A stretch of DNA of 64,000 bases from Lachnospiraceae bacterium (GCA_017461725.1 JAFTXG010000026.1:62001-126000); one strand, 5' to 3'; numbered from the stretch's first letter, positions 25,490 through 34,905 are shown. Made by a program: numbers and translations. The notes: generated by a model from the letters alone, not told the origin.

Positions 25490-26803
25490 TTATTTTTGCA
25501 ACAGGACAATTGTCTCGACATCCTCCGTCCCGGGAAACATGTCCACAGGCACGATCTTTCGCGCCTTATAACCGATCTTTGTCAGCCCGCCCAGGTCTCT
25601 CGCCAGCGTCTCCGGATTGCAAGACACATAAACGATCTTTGCAGGCTTCATCACCGACAGACTGCGGATAAATGCCTCGCTGCTGCCGGTTCTGGGCGGA
25701 TCCATCAGCACCACATCGGCCCGCTCACCTGCCGCCGCCAGCTCCTCCATGTACTGTCCGGCATCTGCGCACACGAAGGAAATATTTTTCACATTGTTTG
25801 CTTTGGCATTGACGATGGCATCGCGGACCGCGTCCCTGTTTGCCTCCACGCCGATGACCTGACCTACATGCTCCGCCGCGATCAGTCCGATGGTGCCCAC
25901 GCCGCAGTAGGCATCGATCACGTTCTCATCGCCCTTAAAACCGGCCAGCTCAATAGCGGTCTGATACAGCACCTCGGTCTGCACCGGATTTACCTGGTAG
26001 AAGGAATGAGGGGAAATCTTAAACCGTTTTCCGCACAGCTCGTCCTCTATGTAGCCTTTTCCGTAAAGCACGGTGTCCTTGTCTCCCAGCACCATGCTGG
26101 TATATTTGTCATTGAGATTCATCACGATGGTGGTGATCTCCGGGTGTTTCTCTCTCAATGCATGAATAAAATTATTTTTACCGGGAAATACGTTGGTCGC
26201 GGTGACCAAAACCACCATAACCTCGCCGGTCATCCGCCCCACACGGATCAGCACGTGGCGAAGAAATCCCCTGCCGGTGTACTCATTGTAGCCGGTCAGG
26301 CGGAACGAGGGCATCAGATCGCGAATGGTGCACATGATCCGGTCGGCAGTCTTATTCTCCAGCAGACATCCCTTCAGGGAAACAATCCGGTGGGTGCTCT
26401 CCTCGTAGGAGCCGGCCACGATGCCGCCCTTGCGGTCTCCAGCGAAAGCCCAGTGAACCTTGTTTCGGTAGTGCCAGGGCGAGCCCTTCATGCCGATGAT
26501 CGGGTCGACCTTTCCGTATTTACTCAAAAGCTCACGCACTCTGTCCTGCTTTTTCTTCAACTGCTCCTCATAAGGGAGATCGATCAGCGTACATCCCCCA
26601 CAGCGGCCAAACACCGGACAAGGCTTTCTGTTCTGATGGCCTTTATTCTCCGTTTTTTCCAACCGTTTTTCATGATTTTTCACTCCGCTGCTCTCCTGGT
26701 GTCTGTACACATTGTTCTCCTGCCCGCTTTTTATCTGTGCGCTTTTTATCTGTCCATGTTTTATCTGCCCGTTTTTTATCTGTCCACTTTTTGTCTTTTC
26801 CAT
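25490..26803 (-). CDS. rlmD: 23S rRNA (uracil-5-)-methyltransferase, RlmD/TrmA family
   Basis: 437 residues. Cys62, Cys68 and Cys71 (CPVFGRCGGC) form most of the 4Fe-4S site typical of the family; a fourth candidate lies in LKGCLLEN. The SAM-binding motif is IDAYCGVGTIGL, the motif VLMDPPRTG follows, and Cys395 in YVSCNPETLARDL is the catalytic nucleophile. It methylates C5 of a 23S rRNA uridine (RlmD or RlmCD type; which one cannot be told). Unusually, residues 7-29 are a run of five-residue repeats (GQIK[NHS]) coded by 15-bp DNA repeats, followed by a charged linker to residue 60; this extension is not part of the enzyme core. Confidence 0.9.
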   Translation of the reverse strand: MEKTKSGQIKNGQIKHGQIKSAQIKSGQENNVYRHQESSGVKNHEKRLEKTENKGHQNRKPCPVFGRCGGCTLIDLPYEEQLKKKQDRVRELLSKYGKVDPIIGMKGSPWHYRNKVHWAFAGDRKGGIVAGSYEESTHRIVSLKGCLLENKTADRIMCTIRDLMPSFRLTGYNEYTGRGFLRHVLIRVGRMTGEVMVVLVTATNVFPGKNNFIHALREKHPEITTIVMNLNDKYTSMVLGDKDTVLYGKGYIEDELCGKRFKISPHSFYQVNPVQTEVLYQTAIELAGFKGDENVIDAYCGVGTIGLIAAEHVGQVIGVEANRDAVRDAIVNAKANNVKNISFVCADAGQYMEELAAAGERADVVLMDPPRTGSSEAFIRSLSVMKPAKIVYVSCNPETLARDLGGLTKIGYKARKIVPVDMFPGTEDVETIVLLQK

Positions 26804-26965
26804 CGCACACTCCCCACTGTTCTGCCGATTTCCGATGACCGCAGTTCTCGATCGTCGACGCTATATTTCCAGTATACCTAACCAAAAATCCCGAGTCAAC
26901 TTTTATTGAAAAAATCTGCGTGGATATGCAAAAATTTTCGATAAAATCATCCCCTGATTCTCCGG

Positions 26966-26996
26966 CAAAAAGAAGGACCCCGCCGAGCGAGATCCT
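26966..26996 (-). terminator. Terminator of the DUF1576 gene
   Basis: On the minus strand a GC-rich stem (GGATCTCGC with GCGGGGTCC, two G-T pairs) is followed by TTCTTTTT. Confidence 0.75.
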
Positions 26997-27033
26997 CCCA
27001 TATCTTCCCTATTTAATTTTTATCAGACTACTG

Positions 27034-28377
27034 TCAATCCTCTTTCGCCTTCATGAAGCTCTCCAGCACGGGGATCAGAATGAAGCACACGATACCTGCG
27101 GTGAAGCCGCCATTGTAGAGGCAGAAGCCGCCGTGCCACAGAGGTACGGAGGTTACCATAAACGCGTGCATCGCTCCTGCGATCACGCCGGGGATGAAAC
27201 CGAACTTGCCGGAAACCGGTGCCAAACCGCTGGCAAAGCAGAGGCCTACGAGGATACCCTGGGTGGTCAATGTCCAGCTCTGTGCGGGGGTAACGCCGGT
27301 CGCATACAGTGCGAAGGGAACCAGAGATGCAAGCGCATAGCCGATCATAATCGGGAATACGTTGCGGGGATGCTTACCCTGCGCCACGAAGGCGAACATG
27401 CACATGATCGCGCCCATGGTCGCGCCGGTGAACTTCGCGCCGGTAAATACCAGCTGGCCGTCCACCAGAGTCATACCGTGAACCAGGTTGTAATAGAGCA
27501 TGATGAACAGACCGTACACGCCCATGTTCACCAGCGTTGCTGCCATACCGTACTTTGCGGTGAAATCAATCTTGTAGCCGGAGCTCTGCCAGAGCTCTTT
27601 GTACTGCTTAAAGCAGTTTTTGTCCAACATATATGCTGCCACCAGGCAGAGAGAAAATACGATCACAAAGAAGATGTTCACAAACATCTTATGTCCGTCG
27701 CCCAGGTCGGTATTTCCGGGAACCTCGATCCCCACGCTCTTATAGAGTACGCAGAATACCAGAAATGCCAGAAGACCTGCCGCAGGACCTGCATTGTACA
27801 GGTCATAGCCCTTGTGGAAGTTGGGTGCGTGTGCGCAAAGCGCGGGCATCACACAGCCTACCACCACGCCGAGAACCAGTGCTCCCAGAAGTCCGACGAA
27901 GCTGAATCCGCTGGCCTCCAGATTAGGGTAACGGAAAATCAACTCGCTGGCAAAGGGTGCCAGTGCGGTGGAAAACAGCGAAAAGTTTGCAACGCTGCCA
28001 AAGTTTGTCTTCTTTACTCTGGAATATACCCAGCCACCGAATACAAAGGGAAGCATGCCCACGGGGTTCATGCCGAAGGTGGCGAATCCGGTGTTCAGCC
28101 AGTATGCGGCAACGGATACGCCGGTGCACTTTGCTTTGCTGAAATAAAATACTGCACAGCAGATCAGGCCCACGATACCGGTGTTGAGGAATGCAGCGCC
28201 CAGCCCGCCCAGCTTAAAGTAATCTCTGGTGAACTGTGCCGGTGAGGTCCAGATCCGGATCAGTCCGGGGAATAACTCACCGAAGTTTCCGGCAGCGAGT
28301 GCTCCGATCACGAATGCGACGGAAAAGCCGAATAGGGTGCCAAGGATAAGTTTGCTTGTGTCTTTCTCCTGTGTCAT
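27034..28377 (-). CDS. DUF1576 family polytopic membrane protein
   Basis: 447 residues with about 11 hydrophobic segments spread over the full length, including glycine-rich ones (LGTLFGFSVAFVIGALAAGNFGELFPGL at the start). The conserved-looking motifs NTGFATFGMNPVG, YDLYNAGPAAG and LYNGGFTAG match DUF1576, which resembles a transporter made of two repeats. The transported substrate is unknown. It has its own promoter and terminator and is likely monocistronic. Confidence 0.85.
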   Translation of the reverse strand: MTQEKDTSKLILGTLFGFSVAFVIGALAAGNFGELFPGLIRIWTSPAQFTRDYFKLGGLGAAFLNTGIVGLICCAVFYFSKAKCTGVSVAAYWLNTGFATFGMNPVGMLPFVFGGWVYSRVKKTNFGSVANFSLFSTALAPFASELIFRYPNLEASGFSFVGLLGALVLGVVVGCVMPALCAHAPNFHKGYDLYNAGPAAGLLAFLVFCVLYKSVGIEVPGNTDLGDGHKMFVNIFFVIVFSLCLVAAYMLDKNCFKQYKELWQSSGYKIDFTAKYGMAATLVNMGVYGLFIMLYYNLVHGMTLVDGQLVFTGAKFTGATMGAIMCMFAFVAQGKHPRNVFPIMIGYALASLVPFALYATGVTPAQSWTLTTQGILVGLCFASGLAPVSGKFGFIPGVIAGAMHAFMVTSVPLWHGGFCLYNGGFTAGIVCFILIPVLESFMKAKED

Positions 28378-28467
28378 AGTAATATACCTTCTTTCTTGTA
28401 AGGGTGCCCGTACCGCCGTTTTTCTTTTGTCTTTAACGGTACTGTGGCTTTGTATGTGATATTGTTA

Positions 28468-28495
28468 ATTTTATCGCAATCACATTTTTTGTCAA
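28468..28495 (-). promoter_or_regulatory. Promoter of the DUF1576 gene
   Basis: TTGACA and TAAAAT with a 16-bp spacer on the minus strand. The transcript would have a leader of about 85 nt, in which no riboswitch is recognised. Confidence 0.6.
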
Positions 28496-28637
28496 TCCTC
28501 ACACAGGCTTTTCTGTCCCAAAATCTTGTACTTTTTTCAGTCCAATTAATTTTTCATCTCTCTACCGCTCACGTTTTCATTTTTAGCCGACGGACGTCCT
28601 TTGTTGTCGGGCAGCGTTTCCTGCTTGTTTTTTCCTC

Positions 28638-29303
28638 TCAGAAAACCGACAGTTTATTATTTTCATCACAGACCGCCAGATAAATCTCCTTCGTGTGGCG
28701 ATATCCCTTCGCCTGAATCTGTTTTTGCAGCCATTTGTCATCCAGTCCCATTCGCTTCAGATTCTCTGTCAAAACCTTACCGTCCATAATCAGCTCCGTG
28801 CAGAGCCCTGCCGGCTGAGGCGACAGATTCATGTCCTCCGGATTGACGGGCCGTTTCGTACTGATGGGCAGAACCGTCAGCCTGCCGTTATATTCAAACA
28901 CCGCCGTGTGAATATCATTCAGATCAAAATAGCCCTGCTGCCTGCACATCACCATAAATTCGCTGAGGTCAAGCTTCGCTTTTTTCATGTTCCTGCGATA
29001 AAGCTTCCCGCCATTCATGATAATCGTAGGTGTTCCATTGATGAACTTGCGCATCTTCGGCAGCTTGCTGGTGACAACAGTGAGCAGCACCACCATTACA
29101 CCGTAAACAATCATGGCGATCAGCGGTTTCCACGGTTCCTCCAGCTCCGTGGCCAGCTCCGCCGCAATGGAGCCTATGGTGATCCCCGTGATGTAGTCAA
29201 AAAAATCCAGTTGGGACATCTGTTTGTGTCCCATGATTTTTGCAATAATAAACAGAGCCGCCACCGACAGCAGCGACGTGAGAATAACATTGATGATATC
29301 CAT
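28638..29303 (-). CDS. DUF421 (YetF-type) membrane protein
   Basis: 221 residues. Three N-terminal membrane helices (about 5-80) contain the conserved K[IL]MGHKQMSQLDFFDYITGITIGSIAAE region of DUF421. The soluble C-domain carries GTPTIIMNGGKLYRRNMKKAKL and the ELIMDGKV segment typical of YetF/YcaP-type proteins. Members are linked to spore coat or envelope functions in Bacillus, but a molecular role is not known. CGGAGG lies 6 nt before the chosen ATG; an earlier in-frame start at 29339 lacks a site. Confidence 0.88.
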   Translation of the reverse strand: MDIINVILTSLLSVAALFIIAKIMGHKQMSQLDFFDYITGITIGSIAAELATELEEPWKPLIAMIVYGVMVVLLTVVTSKLPKMRKFINGTPTIIMNGGKLYRRNMKKAKLDLSEFMVMCRQQGYFDLNDIHTAVFEYNGRLTVLPISTKRPVNPEDMNLSPQPAGLCTELIMDGKVLTENLKRMGLDDKWLQKQIQAKGYRHTKEIYLAVCDENNKLSVF

Positions 29304-29403
29304 AGAAAACCTCCGGGCTTTTTCTATAAACATGCCCAAAACTGAGGGCCGTTAATCGTTATTCCCATCGGATTTCCCCTTAATAAACCAACGTCTTCGC
29401 ACT

Positions 29404-29913
29404 TTACTTATTTTTTCGCGCTTTATATGCATCGGCATCAATGACCCCAGTCACCAGCATCTTCTCCGCCCAGAGCTGCAGCGTCTCCACCGTGATGGAA
29501 ATCCGTTCCAACTCGTCCTGAATATAGATGAAGTCATCGATCTCATCGGTATCGATTTTGCCGTCCGCAGTAATCTCGATCAGTCGGTCTTTCTTTTTGT
29601 TCACCGAGTTTAGCGAGGCCAGCATCTCCAGCACAATGGAGGACAGCTCCTTGATCTGGATCTCCGGCACATACTGCTGGCCGATGGGGCACTGGCGGGA
29701 ACAGTAATAATTACACAGAGACGGGCGCTTATACTTCTCCGCCATGGTCAGAACCTCGTCCGGATGGGGAAGGACCTTCTCGCTCTCAATCTTTTCAATG
29801 CGGTCCGGCATGACGGTCTCCAAAAGCTCACTGGCCCTCTCCCGGGAAAGTCCCAATTCCTCTCGGACCAACTGATACTTATTTTTATTTTCTTTGGTTG
29901 ATGCTCTTCCCAT
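29404..29913 (-). CDS. XRE-type regulator with a cysteine cluster
   Basis: 169 residues. A helix-turn-helix occupies about residues 12-62 (YQLVREELGLSRERASELLE, then IEKIESEK). It is followed directly by CNYYCSRQCPIG, three cysteines with spacing C-x3-C-x3-C, which could bind a metal or Fe-S cluster. The C-terminal half is a predicted coiled helix (residues 85-165). Target unknown. It shares orientation with the 63-residue and EcsC genes upstream, with gaps of 86 and 45 bp. Confidence 0.75.
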   Translation of the reverse strand: MGRASTKENKNKYQLVREELGLSRERASELLETVMPDRIEKIESEKVLPHPDEVLTMAEKYKRPSLCNYYCSRQCPIGQQYVPEIQIKELSSIVLEMLASLNSVNKKKDRLIEITADGKIDTDEIDDFIYIQDELERISITVETLQLWAEKMLVTGVIDADAYKARKNK

Positions 29914-29999
29914 GGTAAGTCTCCTTTTCGTCCATTCGATGTCTGCTGTGATGAACTGTTTTGAGTCAGTATATCATTTGCGGGATAAATTTACAACAC

Positions 30000-30191
30000 T
30001 TACCGTTCTGCCTGCCGGTCAGCAGCGGCCATATTCTCACAGATCGTCCTTCTTGTCACAATGGTTGTCAATGTGTCGCCCAGCTGGACAAGTGTTGCCG
30101 CCAGAAGGCTCAGTTCATCGTTGCTCAGATGACAGGCTAACCCATTGGCGACGGCAGTGATTGACGCAGTCAGTTCGCAATAATTCATCAT
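30000..30191 (-). CDS. Small protein, possibly DUF6774 family
   Basis: 63 residues, mostly helical, with two hydrophobic amphipathic stretches (ITAVANGLACHLSNDELSLLAATLVQLGDTLTTIV). The CELTASITAVANGLA opening and LSNDELSLLAA middle recall short Clostridia proteins of the DUF6774 kind, from memory only. AGAGGTGG precedes the start; two adjacent ATG codons are possible. Function unknown. Confidence 0.6.
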   Translation of the reverse strand: MMNYCELTASITAVANGLACHLSNDELSLLAATLVQLGDTLTTIVTRRTICENMAAADRQAER

Positions 30192-30236
30192 AATACCACC
30201 TCTGATACCATCGTATGCGACAGAAGCAGGAGCTGG

Positions 30237-31037
30237 TCACTGAATCTCTGATAATAATTTATACAGATAGCGCTTCCGGTATTTCAGCTGCACATACCTC
30301 ATCACCTTCCGGTAGTAGACCGGGTTAGCCGCCCCGCCGATGATTCCCACCAACGGCAGCCCCTGAATGAATTTCAGAAGCAGCATATCCACCGCAAACA
30401 CAGACGCAGTATTTTTGATCTGCGCCCTGAATGATGCCTCCGTGATCACGCTCTCCTCACCGCCAAGCATCCCATCCACCTGGCTGTTCAATGCACACCA
30501 CTCCTCGCCGGTGCTCAGCGCAGTCGCCATCATTTTCAGGATCAGCATCTGCTCCCGCCGGGACTCGTAACCGAATCCGTAATTAAGGGCAGTCTCATAG
30601 ATACCTTTTAACAGTGTGCTCAGGAAAAGAACGATATCAGGCATCCCCACGCCCAGCGCGCCGAGCCCGATGCCTTCCGCCGTCGTGAGCACCAGATTGA
30701 ACGCGTCCGACTGTTTCGCGCTCTTATGCATCTGCCGCAGCTCCTTCCGTCCGCCCTTCAGCTGCACCGCATAGTCCCGGATGGCGTGATCCGCCTTGAT
30801 CTCCTCTTTTTTGTAGCTTTTCTCGATGATCGCGCGGCCCTGACTGAACACCACAGAAAAGCCCTTGCAGAAAGCGCTCTCCAGGCCGGTATATACCTTC
30901 GCCGGGATTTTGCTCTCCAGAACGGTTTTCCAGGCTGCAGGGCGGGCTTTCAGGGCAGACTGTTCCAGTTTCTTTTCCTGTTTTTCTATTGCCAGCAATT
31001 CTTTGCTGATAGCTTTATCACGTTTTGCTGTTAACAC
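30237..31037 (-). CDS. EcsC family protein
   Basis: 266 residues. The central part (about 110-230) has the EcsC pattern: a glycine-rich hydrophobic TAEGIGLGALGVGMPDIVLFLSTLLKGIYE segment, YGFGY, then a second amphipathic segment LPLVGIIGGAANPVYYRKVMRYVQLKYRKRYL. Start is GTG with CGGAG 7 nt upstream. EcsC proteins accompany ABC transporters in Bacillus but their action is unknown; here an ABC exporter pair is divergent, 244 bp away, a possible functional link. Confidence 0.85.
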   Translation of the reverse strand: MLTAKRDKAISKELLAIEKQEKKLEQSALKARPAAWKTVLESKIPAKVYTGLESAFCKGFSVVFSQGRAIIEKSYKKEEIKADHAIRDYAVQLKGGRKELRQMHKSAKQSDAFNLVLTTAEGIGLGALGVGMPDIVLFLSTLLKGIYETALNYGFGYESRREQMLILKMMATALSTGEEWCALNSQVDGMLGGEESVITEASFRAQIKNTASVFAVDMLLLKFIQGLPLVGIIGGAANPVYYRKVMRYVQLKYRKRYLYKLLSEIQ

Positions 31038-31085
31038 AATTAAACTCCGTTTCTTTCAACATTAGCGAAAAGTTTCCTCTTGTTA

Positions 31086-31114
31086 TTATAGCATACAAAA
31101 AACAGAGGTACAAT
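31086..31114 (-). promoter_or_regulatory. Promoter of the EcsC-led genes
   Basis: TTGTAC and TATAAT with a 17-bp spacer on the minus strand, with an extended TGC before the -10 box, about 48 bp before the GTG start. Confidence 0.65.
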
Positions 31115-31281
31115 TCAACGCTTTTCAAAAAGCTTTCAAAAGATGATCATGTTTCAGGCCTTTGGGGACTTTCCCTTTCCTTTGTTTTATGCTAAGATAA
31201 ATGAATATCATGGGTTTCTGTGCGAAAATCAGATCCCGACGATAAACTGATTAAAATTTGCACTTACCCCCGGAGGCTGTA

Positions 31282-33000
31282 ATGAAAAAATTACTGGTTT
31301 ACATTAAAGACTACAAAAAAGAGAGCATCTTAGGCCCTCTCTTTAAAATGCTGGAGGCCACCCTGGACCTGCTGGTTCCGCTGGTGATGGCAGCCATCAT
31401 CGACAAGGGTATCGCTGCGAACGACACCCCCTATATTCTGCGAATGGGACTTCTTCTGGTGTTCCTGGGCTTCGTTGGCCTGGTCTTCTCCATCACCGCG
31501 CAGTACTTTGCGGCGAAGGCCAGCGTGGGATTCTGCACCAAGATCCGCCACGCGCTGTTCGCCCACATCCAGTCCCTCTCCTTCTCTGAGATGGACAAGC
31601 TGGGCACCTCCACCATGATCACCCGCATGACCAGCGACATCAATCAGGTTCAGTCCGGTGTGAATCTGGCGCTGCGTCTGTTCCTGCGCTCCCCCTTCGT
31701 AGTGTTCGGCGCCATGATCGTGGCCTTCACCATCGACGTGAAGGCGGCTGTGATCTTCACCATCGTGATTCCGCTGCTCAGCATCGTGGTGTTCGGCATC
31801 ATGCTGTGGAGCATTCCCCAGTACAAGCGCGTACAGGCCGCTCTGGACAAGGTGCTGGGCATCACCCGCGAAAATCTGACCGGTGTCCGCGTGATCCGCG
31901 CGTTTAATAAGGAAGAATCCGAGGTGGGCCGATTCAAGCTGAGCAATGAGGACTTGACCAGACTGCAGCAGTTTGTGGGCCGTGTGTCCGCGCTGATGAA
32001 TCCTGTAACCTATATTATAGTGAATATCGGAACTGTCATCCTGATCTACTCCGGCGCGCTGAGAGTGGACGGCGGAGCCATCTCCCAGGGCGATGTGGTG
32101 GCACTGGTGAACCTGATGTCACAGATCCTGGTGGAGCTGGTAAAGCTGGCCAACCTGATCATCACCGTGACCAAGGCCGTTGCCTGTGCGAACCGTATCC
32201 AGAATGTACTGGACATCCCGGTTGCGGAGAAGCCTACCGGCGTTCCCGGTGCAGCGGATGACTCCACCCCCATCGTGGAGTTCCGCCATGTAAATCTGAC
32301 CTACGCCGGTGCCGGTGACGAATCCCTGACCGACAGCGATTTCAAGGTCATGAAGGGACAGACCGTAGGCATTATCGGAGGTACCGGTTCCGGTAAGTCC
32401 TCCGTGGTCAACATGATCCCCGGCTTCTATCCCGCTACCGCCGGTCAGGTGCTGGTGGACGGCATGGATGTGGCCGAATATGATCCCGAGGCACTGCGCA
32501 GCCGCATCGGTATGGTGCTGCAGAAGGCAGTCCTGTTCAAGGGAACCATCCGCGAGAATCTGGCATGGGGCAATCCCGATGCATCCGACGAGGATATGTA
32601 CCGCGCGCTGGACATCGCCCAGGCCCGCGAGTTTGTGGATAAGAAGGATAAGGGCCTCGATTCCGAGATCGCCCAGGGCGGAAAGAATCTGTCCGGCGGT
32701 CAGAAGCAGCGCCTGACCATCGCCAGAGCCATTGTCAGAAAGCCTGACATCCTGATTTTGGACGACAGTGCCTCCGCACTGGACTTCGCCACCGACGCGA
32801 AGCTCCGAAAGGCGATCCGCGAGATCGACGATATGACCGTGTTCATTGTTTCCCAGCGTGCATCCTCCATCCAGTACGCAGATCAGATCATCGTTCTGGA
32901 TGACGGTCAGATTGCAGGCATCGGCACCCACGATGAACTGCTGGCCGGCTGTGATGTTTACCAGGAAATCTACTATTCTCAGTTCCCGAAGGAGGTGTAA
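31282..33000 (+). CDS. ABC exporter half-transporter, subunit with degenerate Walker B
   Basis: 572 residues: six-helix type I exporter membrane domain (about 15-300), then an ATPase domain. Walker A is GGTGSGKSS near residue 366, the signature is a perfect LSGGQKQR near 470, but the Walker B is ILILDDSASALD, with Asp where the catalytic Glu is expected. The partner gene starts 4 bp downstream and has the reverse set of changes, so the two form a heterodimer with one active ATP site. Such pairs export drugs, lipids or peptides; the substrate here is not shown. GGAGG precedes the chosen ATG. Confidence 0.92.
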   Translation: MKKLLVYIKDYKKESILGPLFKMLEATLDLLVPLVMAAIIDKGIAANDTPYILRMGLLLVFLGFVGLVFSITAQYFAAKASVGFCTKIRHALFAHIQSLSFSEMDKLGTSTMITRMTSDINQVQSGVNLALRLFLRSPFVVFGAMIVAFTIDVKAAVIFTIVIPLLSIVVFGIMLWSIPQYKRVQAALDKVLGITRENLTGVRVIRAFNKEESEVGRFKLSNEDLTRLQQFVGRVSALMNPVTYIIVNIGTVILIYSGALRVDGGAISQGDVVALVNLMSQILVELVKLANLIITVTKAVACANRIQNVLDIPVAEKPTGVPGAADDSTPIVEFRHVNLTYAGAGDESLTDSDFKVMKGQTVGIIGGTGSGKSSVVNMIPGFYPATAGQVLVDGMDVAEYDPEALRSRIGMVLQKAVLFKGTIRENLAWGNPDASDEDMYRALDIAQAREFVDKKDKGLDSEIAQGGKNLSGGQKQRLTIARAIVRKPDILILDDSASALDFATDAKLRKAIREIDDMTVFIVSQRASSIQYADQIIVLDDGQIAGIGTHDELLAGCDVYQEIYYSQFPKEV

Positions 33001-33004
33001 GGAC

Positions 33005-34756
33005 ATGAAAAAGCCATCGACCAAACAATTCAATACCCTGAAAAAAGTCCTCACCTACATCCGACGCTACTGGTTTTTGCTGGTGCTGTCCCTGATCTTC
33101 GCGGCAGTCACCGCCCTGCTGACCCTGTATGTGCCGATCCTGATCGGCCAGGCTGTGGATCTGATCCTCGGCCCCGGCAAGGTTGATTTCGCAGGCATTT
33201 TTGTGATTCTGAAAAAAATCGCCGTCATCGTCGTGATCACCGCAGCCGCACAGTGGCTGATGAACCTCTGCAATAATACCATCACCTACAATACCGTCCG
33301 TGATATTCGCCGGACAGCCTTCGACAAGCTACAGATCCTGCCGCTGAAATATATCGACGGCCACTCCTACGGTGACGTGGTCAGCCGTGTCATCGCCGAC
33401 GTGGATCAGTTTGCCGACGGTCTGCTGATGGGCTTCACCCAGCTGTTCACCGGCGTGATCACCATTCTGGGAACCTTCGGCTTCATGCTCTCCATCAACG
33501 TGTCCATCACCTTTGTGGTGGTGCTGCTGACTCCGATCTCCCTGTTTGTGGCCAGCTTTATCGCAAAGAGTACCTTCTCCATGTTCAAGCTCCAGTCCGA
33601 GACCAGGGGCGAGCAGACCGCTCTCATCGACGAAATGATCGGCAATCAGAAGGTGGTGCAGGCCTTTGGCCAGGAGGATGAGGTGCTGGAGCGCTTCGAC
33701 GAGATCAATGGCCGCCTGGAGAAATGCTCCCTGCGGGCGATCTTCTTCTCCTCCATCACCAACCCGTCCACCCGCTTTGTCAACAATATTGTTTACGCGG
33801 CGGTCGGCATTGCCGGCGCCCTCTCCGCACTGAGCGGCAATATCAGTGTGGGACAGCTCTCCTCCTTCTTAAGCTACGCAAACCAGTTCACCAAGCCCTT
33901 CAATGAGATTTCCGGCGTGGTGACCGAGCTGCAGAACGCCCTCGCCTGCGCGGGCCGCGTGTTTGAGCTGATCGAGGAGACACCTCAGGTTCCCGAGGCG
34001 AAAAACGCCGTGGATCTGGACAATATCAGCGGCGAGGTCGCCCTGAATGACGTGGCATTCTCCTATGTGCCTGAGCAGCCGTTGATCGAGAACTTAAATC
34101 TGACCGCAAAGCCCGGACAGCGCGTGGCCATCGTCGGCCCCACCGGCTGCGGCAAGACCACCATCATCAATCTGCTGATGCGCTTCTACGATGTGAACAG
34201 CGGAAGCATTCAGGTGGACGGCACCGACATCCGTCAGATGACCAGAGGAAGCCTCCGCACCGGCTACGGCATGGTGCTGCAGGACACCTGGCTGAAGACC
34301 GGAACCATCCGCGACAATATCACCATGGGCAAGCCCGATGCCACCGAGGAGGAGATCATCGCGGCGGCAAAGGCAGCTCACGCCCACAGCTTTATCCGTC
34401 GTCTGCCCCAGGGCTACGACACCTTCATCACCGAGGACGGTGCCAGCCTGTCACAGGGCCAGAAACAGCTTTTGTGTATCGCCCGCGTCATGCTGTGCCT
34501 GCCTCCCATGCTGATCCTGGATGAGGCCACCTCCTCCATCGATACCCGCACCGAGATCAAGATCCAGCAGGCCTTCGGCCGCATGATGGAGGGACGCACC
34601 TCCTTCATCGTCGCACACCGCCTGTCCACCATCCGCGAGGCAGATATCATTCTGGTCATGAAGGATGGCCACATCATCGAGCAGGGTAATCATAAGGAAC
34701 TGCTGGCAAAGGGCGGATTCTATGCGAATCTGTATAATAGTCAGTTCAGTGCGTAA
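33005..34756 (+). CDS. ABC exporter half-transporter, subunit with canonical Walker B
   Basis: 583 residues with the same layout as its partner. Walker A is GPTGCGKTT, Walker B is MLILDEATSSID with the catalytic Glu, but the signature reads LSQGQKQ rather than LSGGQ. With the neighbour's LSGGQ this completes the single competent site, as in heterodimers such as TM287/288 (family knowledge). GGAGG of its ribosome site overlaps the end of the first gene. A strong terminator follows. Confidence 0.92.
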   Translation: MKKPSTKQFNTLKKVLTYIRRYWFLLVLSLIFAAVTALLTLYVPILIGQAVDLILGPGKVDFAGIFVILKKIAVIVVITAAAQWLMNLCNNTITYNTVRDIRRTAFDKLQILPLKYIDGHSYGDVVSRVIADVDQFADGLLMGFTQLFTGVITILGTFGFMLSINVSITFVVVLLTPISLFVASFIAKSTFSMFKLQSETRGEQTALIDEMIGNQKVVQAFGQEDEVLERFDEINGRLEKCSLRAIFFSSITNPSTRFVNNIVYAAVGIAGALSALSGNISVGQLSSFLSYANQFTKPFNEISGVVTELQNALACAGRVFELIEETPQVPEAKNAVDLDNISGEVALNDVAFSYVPEQPLIENLNLTAKPGQRVAIVGPTGCGKTTIINLLMRFYDVNSGSIQVDGTDIRQMTRGSLRTGYGMVLQDTWLKTGTIRDNITMGKPDATEEEIIAAAKAAHAHSFIRRLPQGYDTFITEDGASLSQGQKQLLCIARVMLCLPPMLILDEATSSIDTRTEIKIQQAFGRMMEGRTSFIVAHRLSTIREADIILVMKDGHIIEQGNHKELLAKGGFYANLYNSQFSA

Positions 34757-34795
34757 AGCTGTGAATTGCAAATAAAATCTCCTATCATAATTATC

Positions 34796-34838
34796 GAAAA
34801 ACTGCGTCCGCTTTTAACAGGTGGACGCAGTTTTTTCT
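34796..34838 (+). terminator. Terminator of the ABC exporter operon
   Basis: A 14-bp stem (AAAACTGCGTCC with GGACGCAGTTTT) followed by T residues on the plus strand. Confidence 0.85.
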
Positions 34839-34899
34839 CATGATATTTATTAATGTTCAGAGTTAGAAATGCTAATTATACACTGGTAAAACTTCATGC

Positions 34900-34905
34900 T
34901 ATACT
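34900..34905 (+). promoter_or_regulatory. Extended -10 promoter of the first holin-like toxin gene
   Basis: TGC-TATACT on the plus strand, about 105 bp before the toxin start. The same TGC-TATACT string occurs upstream of the second toxin at 53.76 kb. The -35 region is weak (TATACA at 17 bp), as expected for an extended -10 promoter. The resulting leader would be about 100 nt and is rich in complementary C/G hexamers. Confidence 0.5.

Noticed and set aside
26920-28245. Plus-strand open frame of 441 codons opposite the DUF1576 gene
   Set aside because: His/Cys/Gln-rich text typical of an antisense reading of membrane helices; the minus-strand gene has promoter, ribosome site and terminator.
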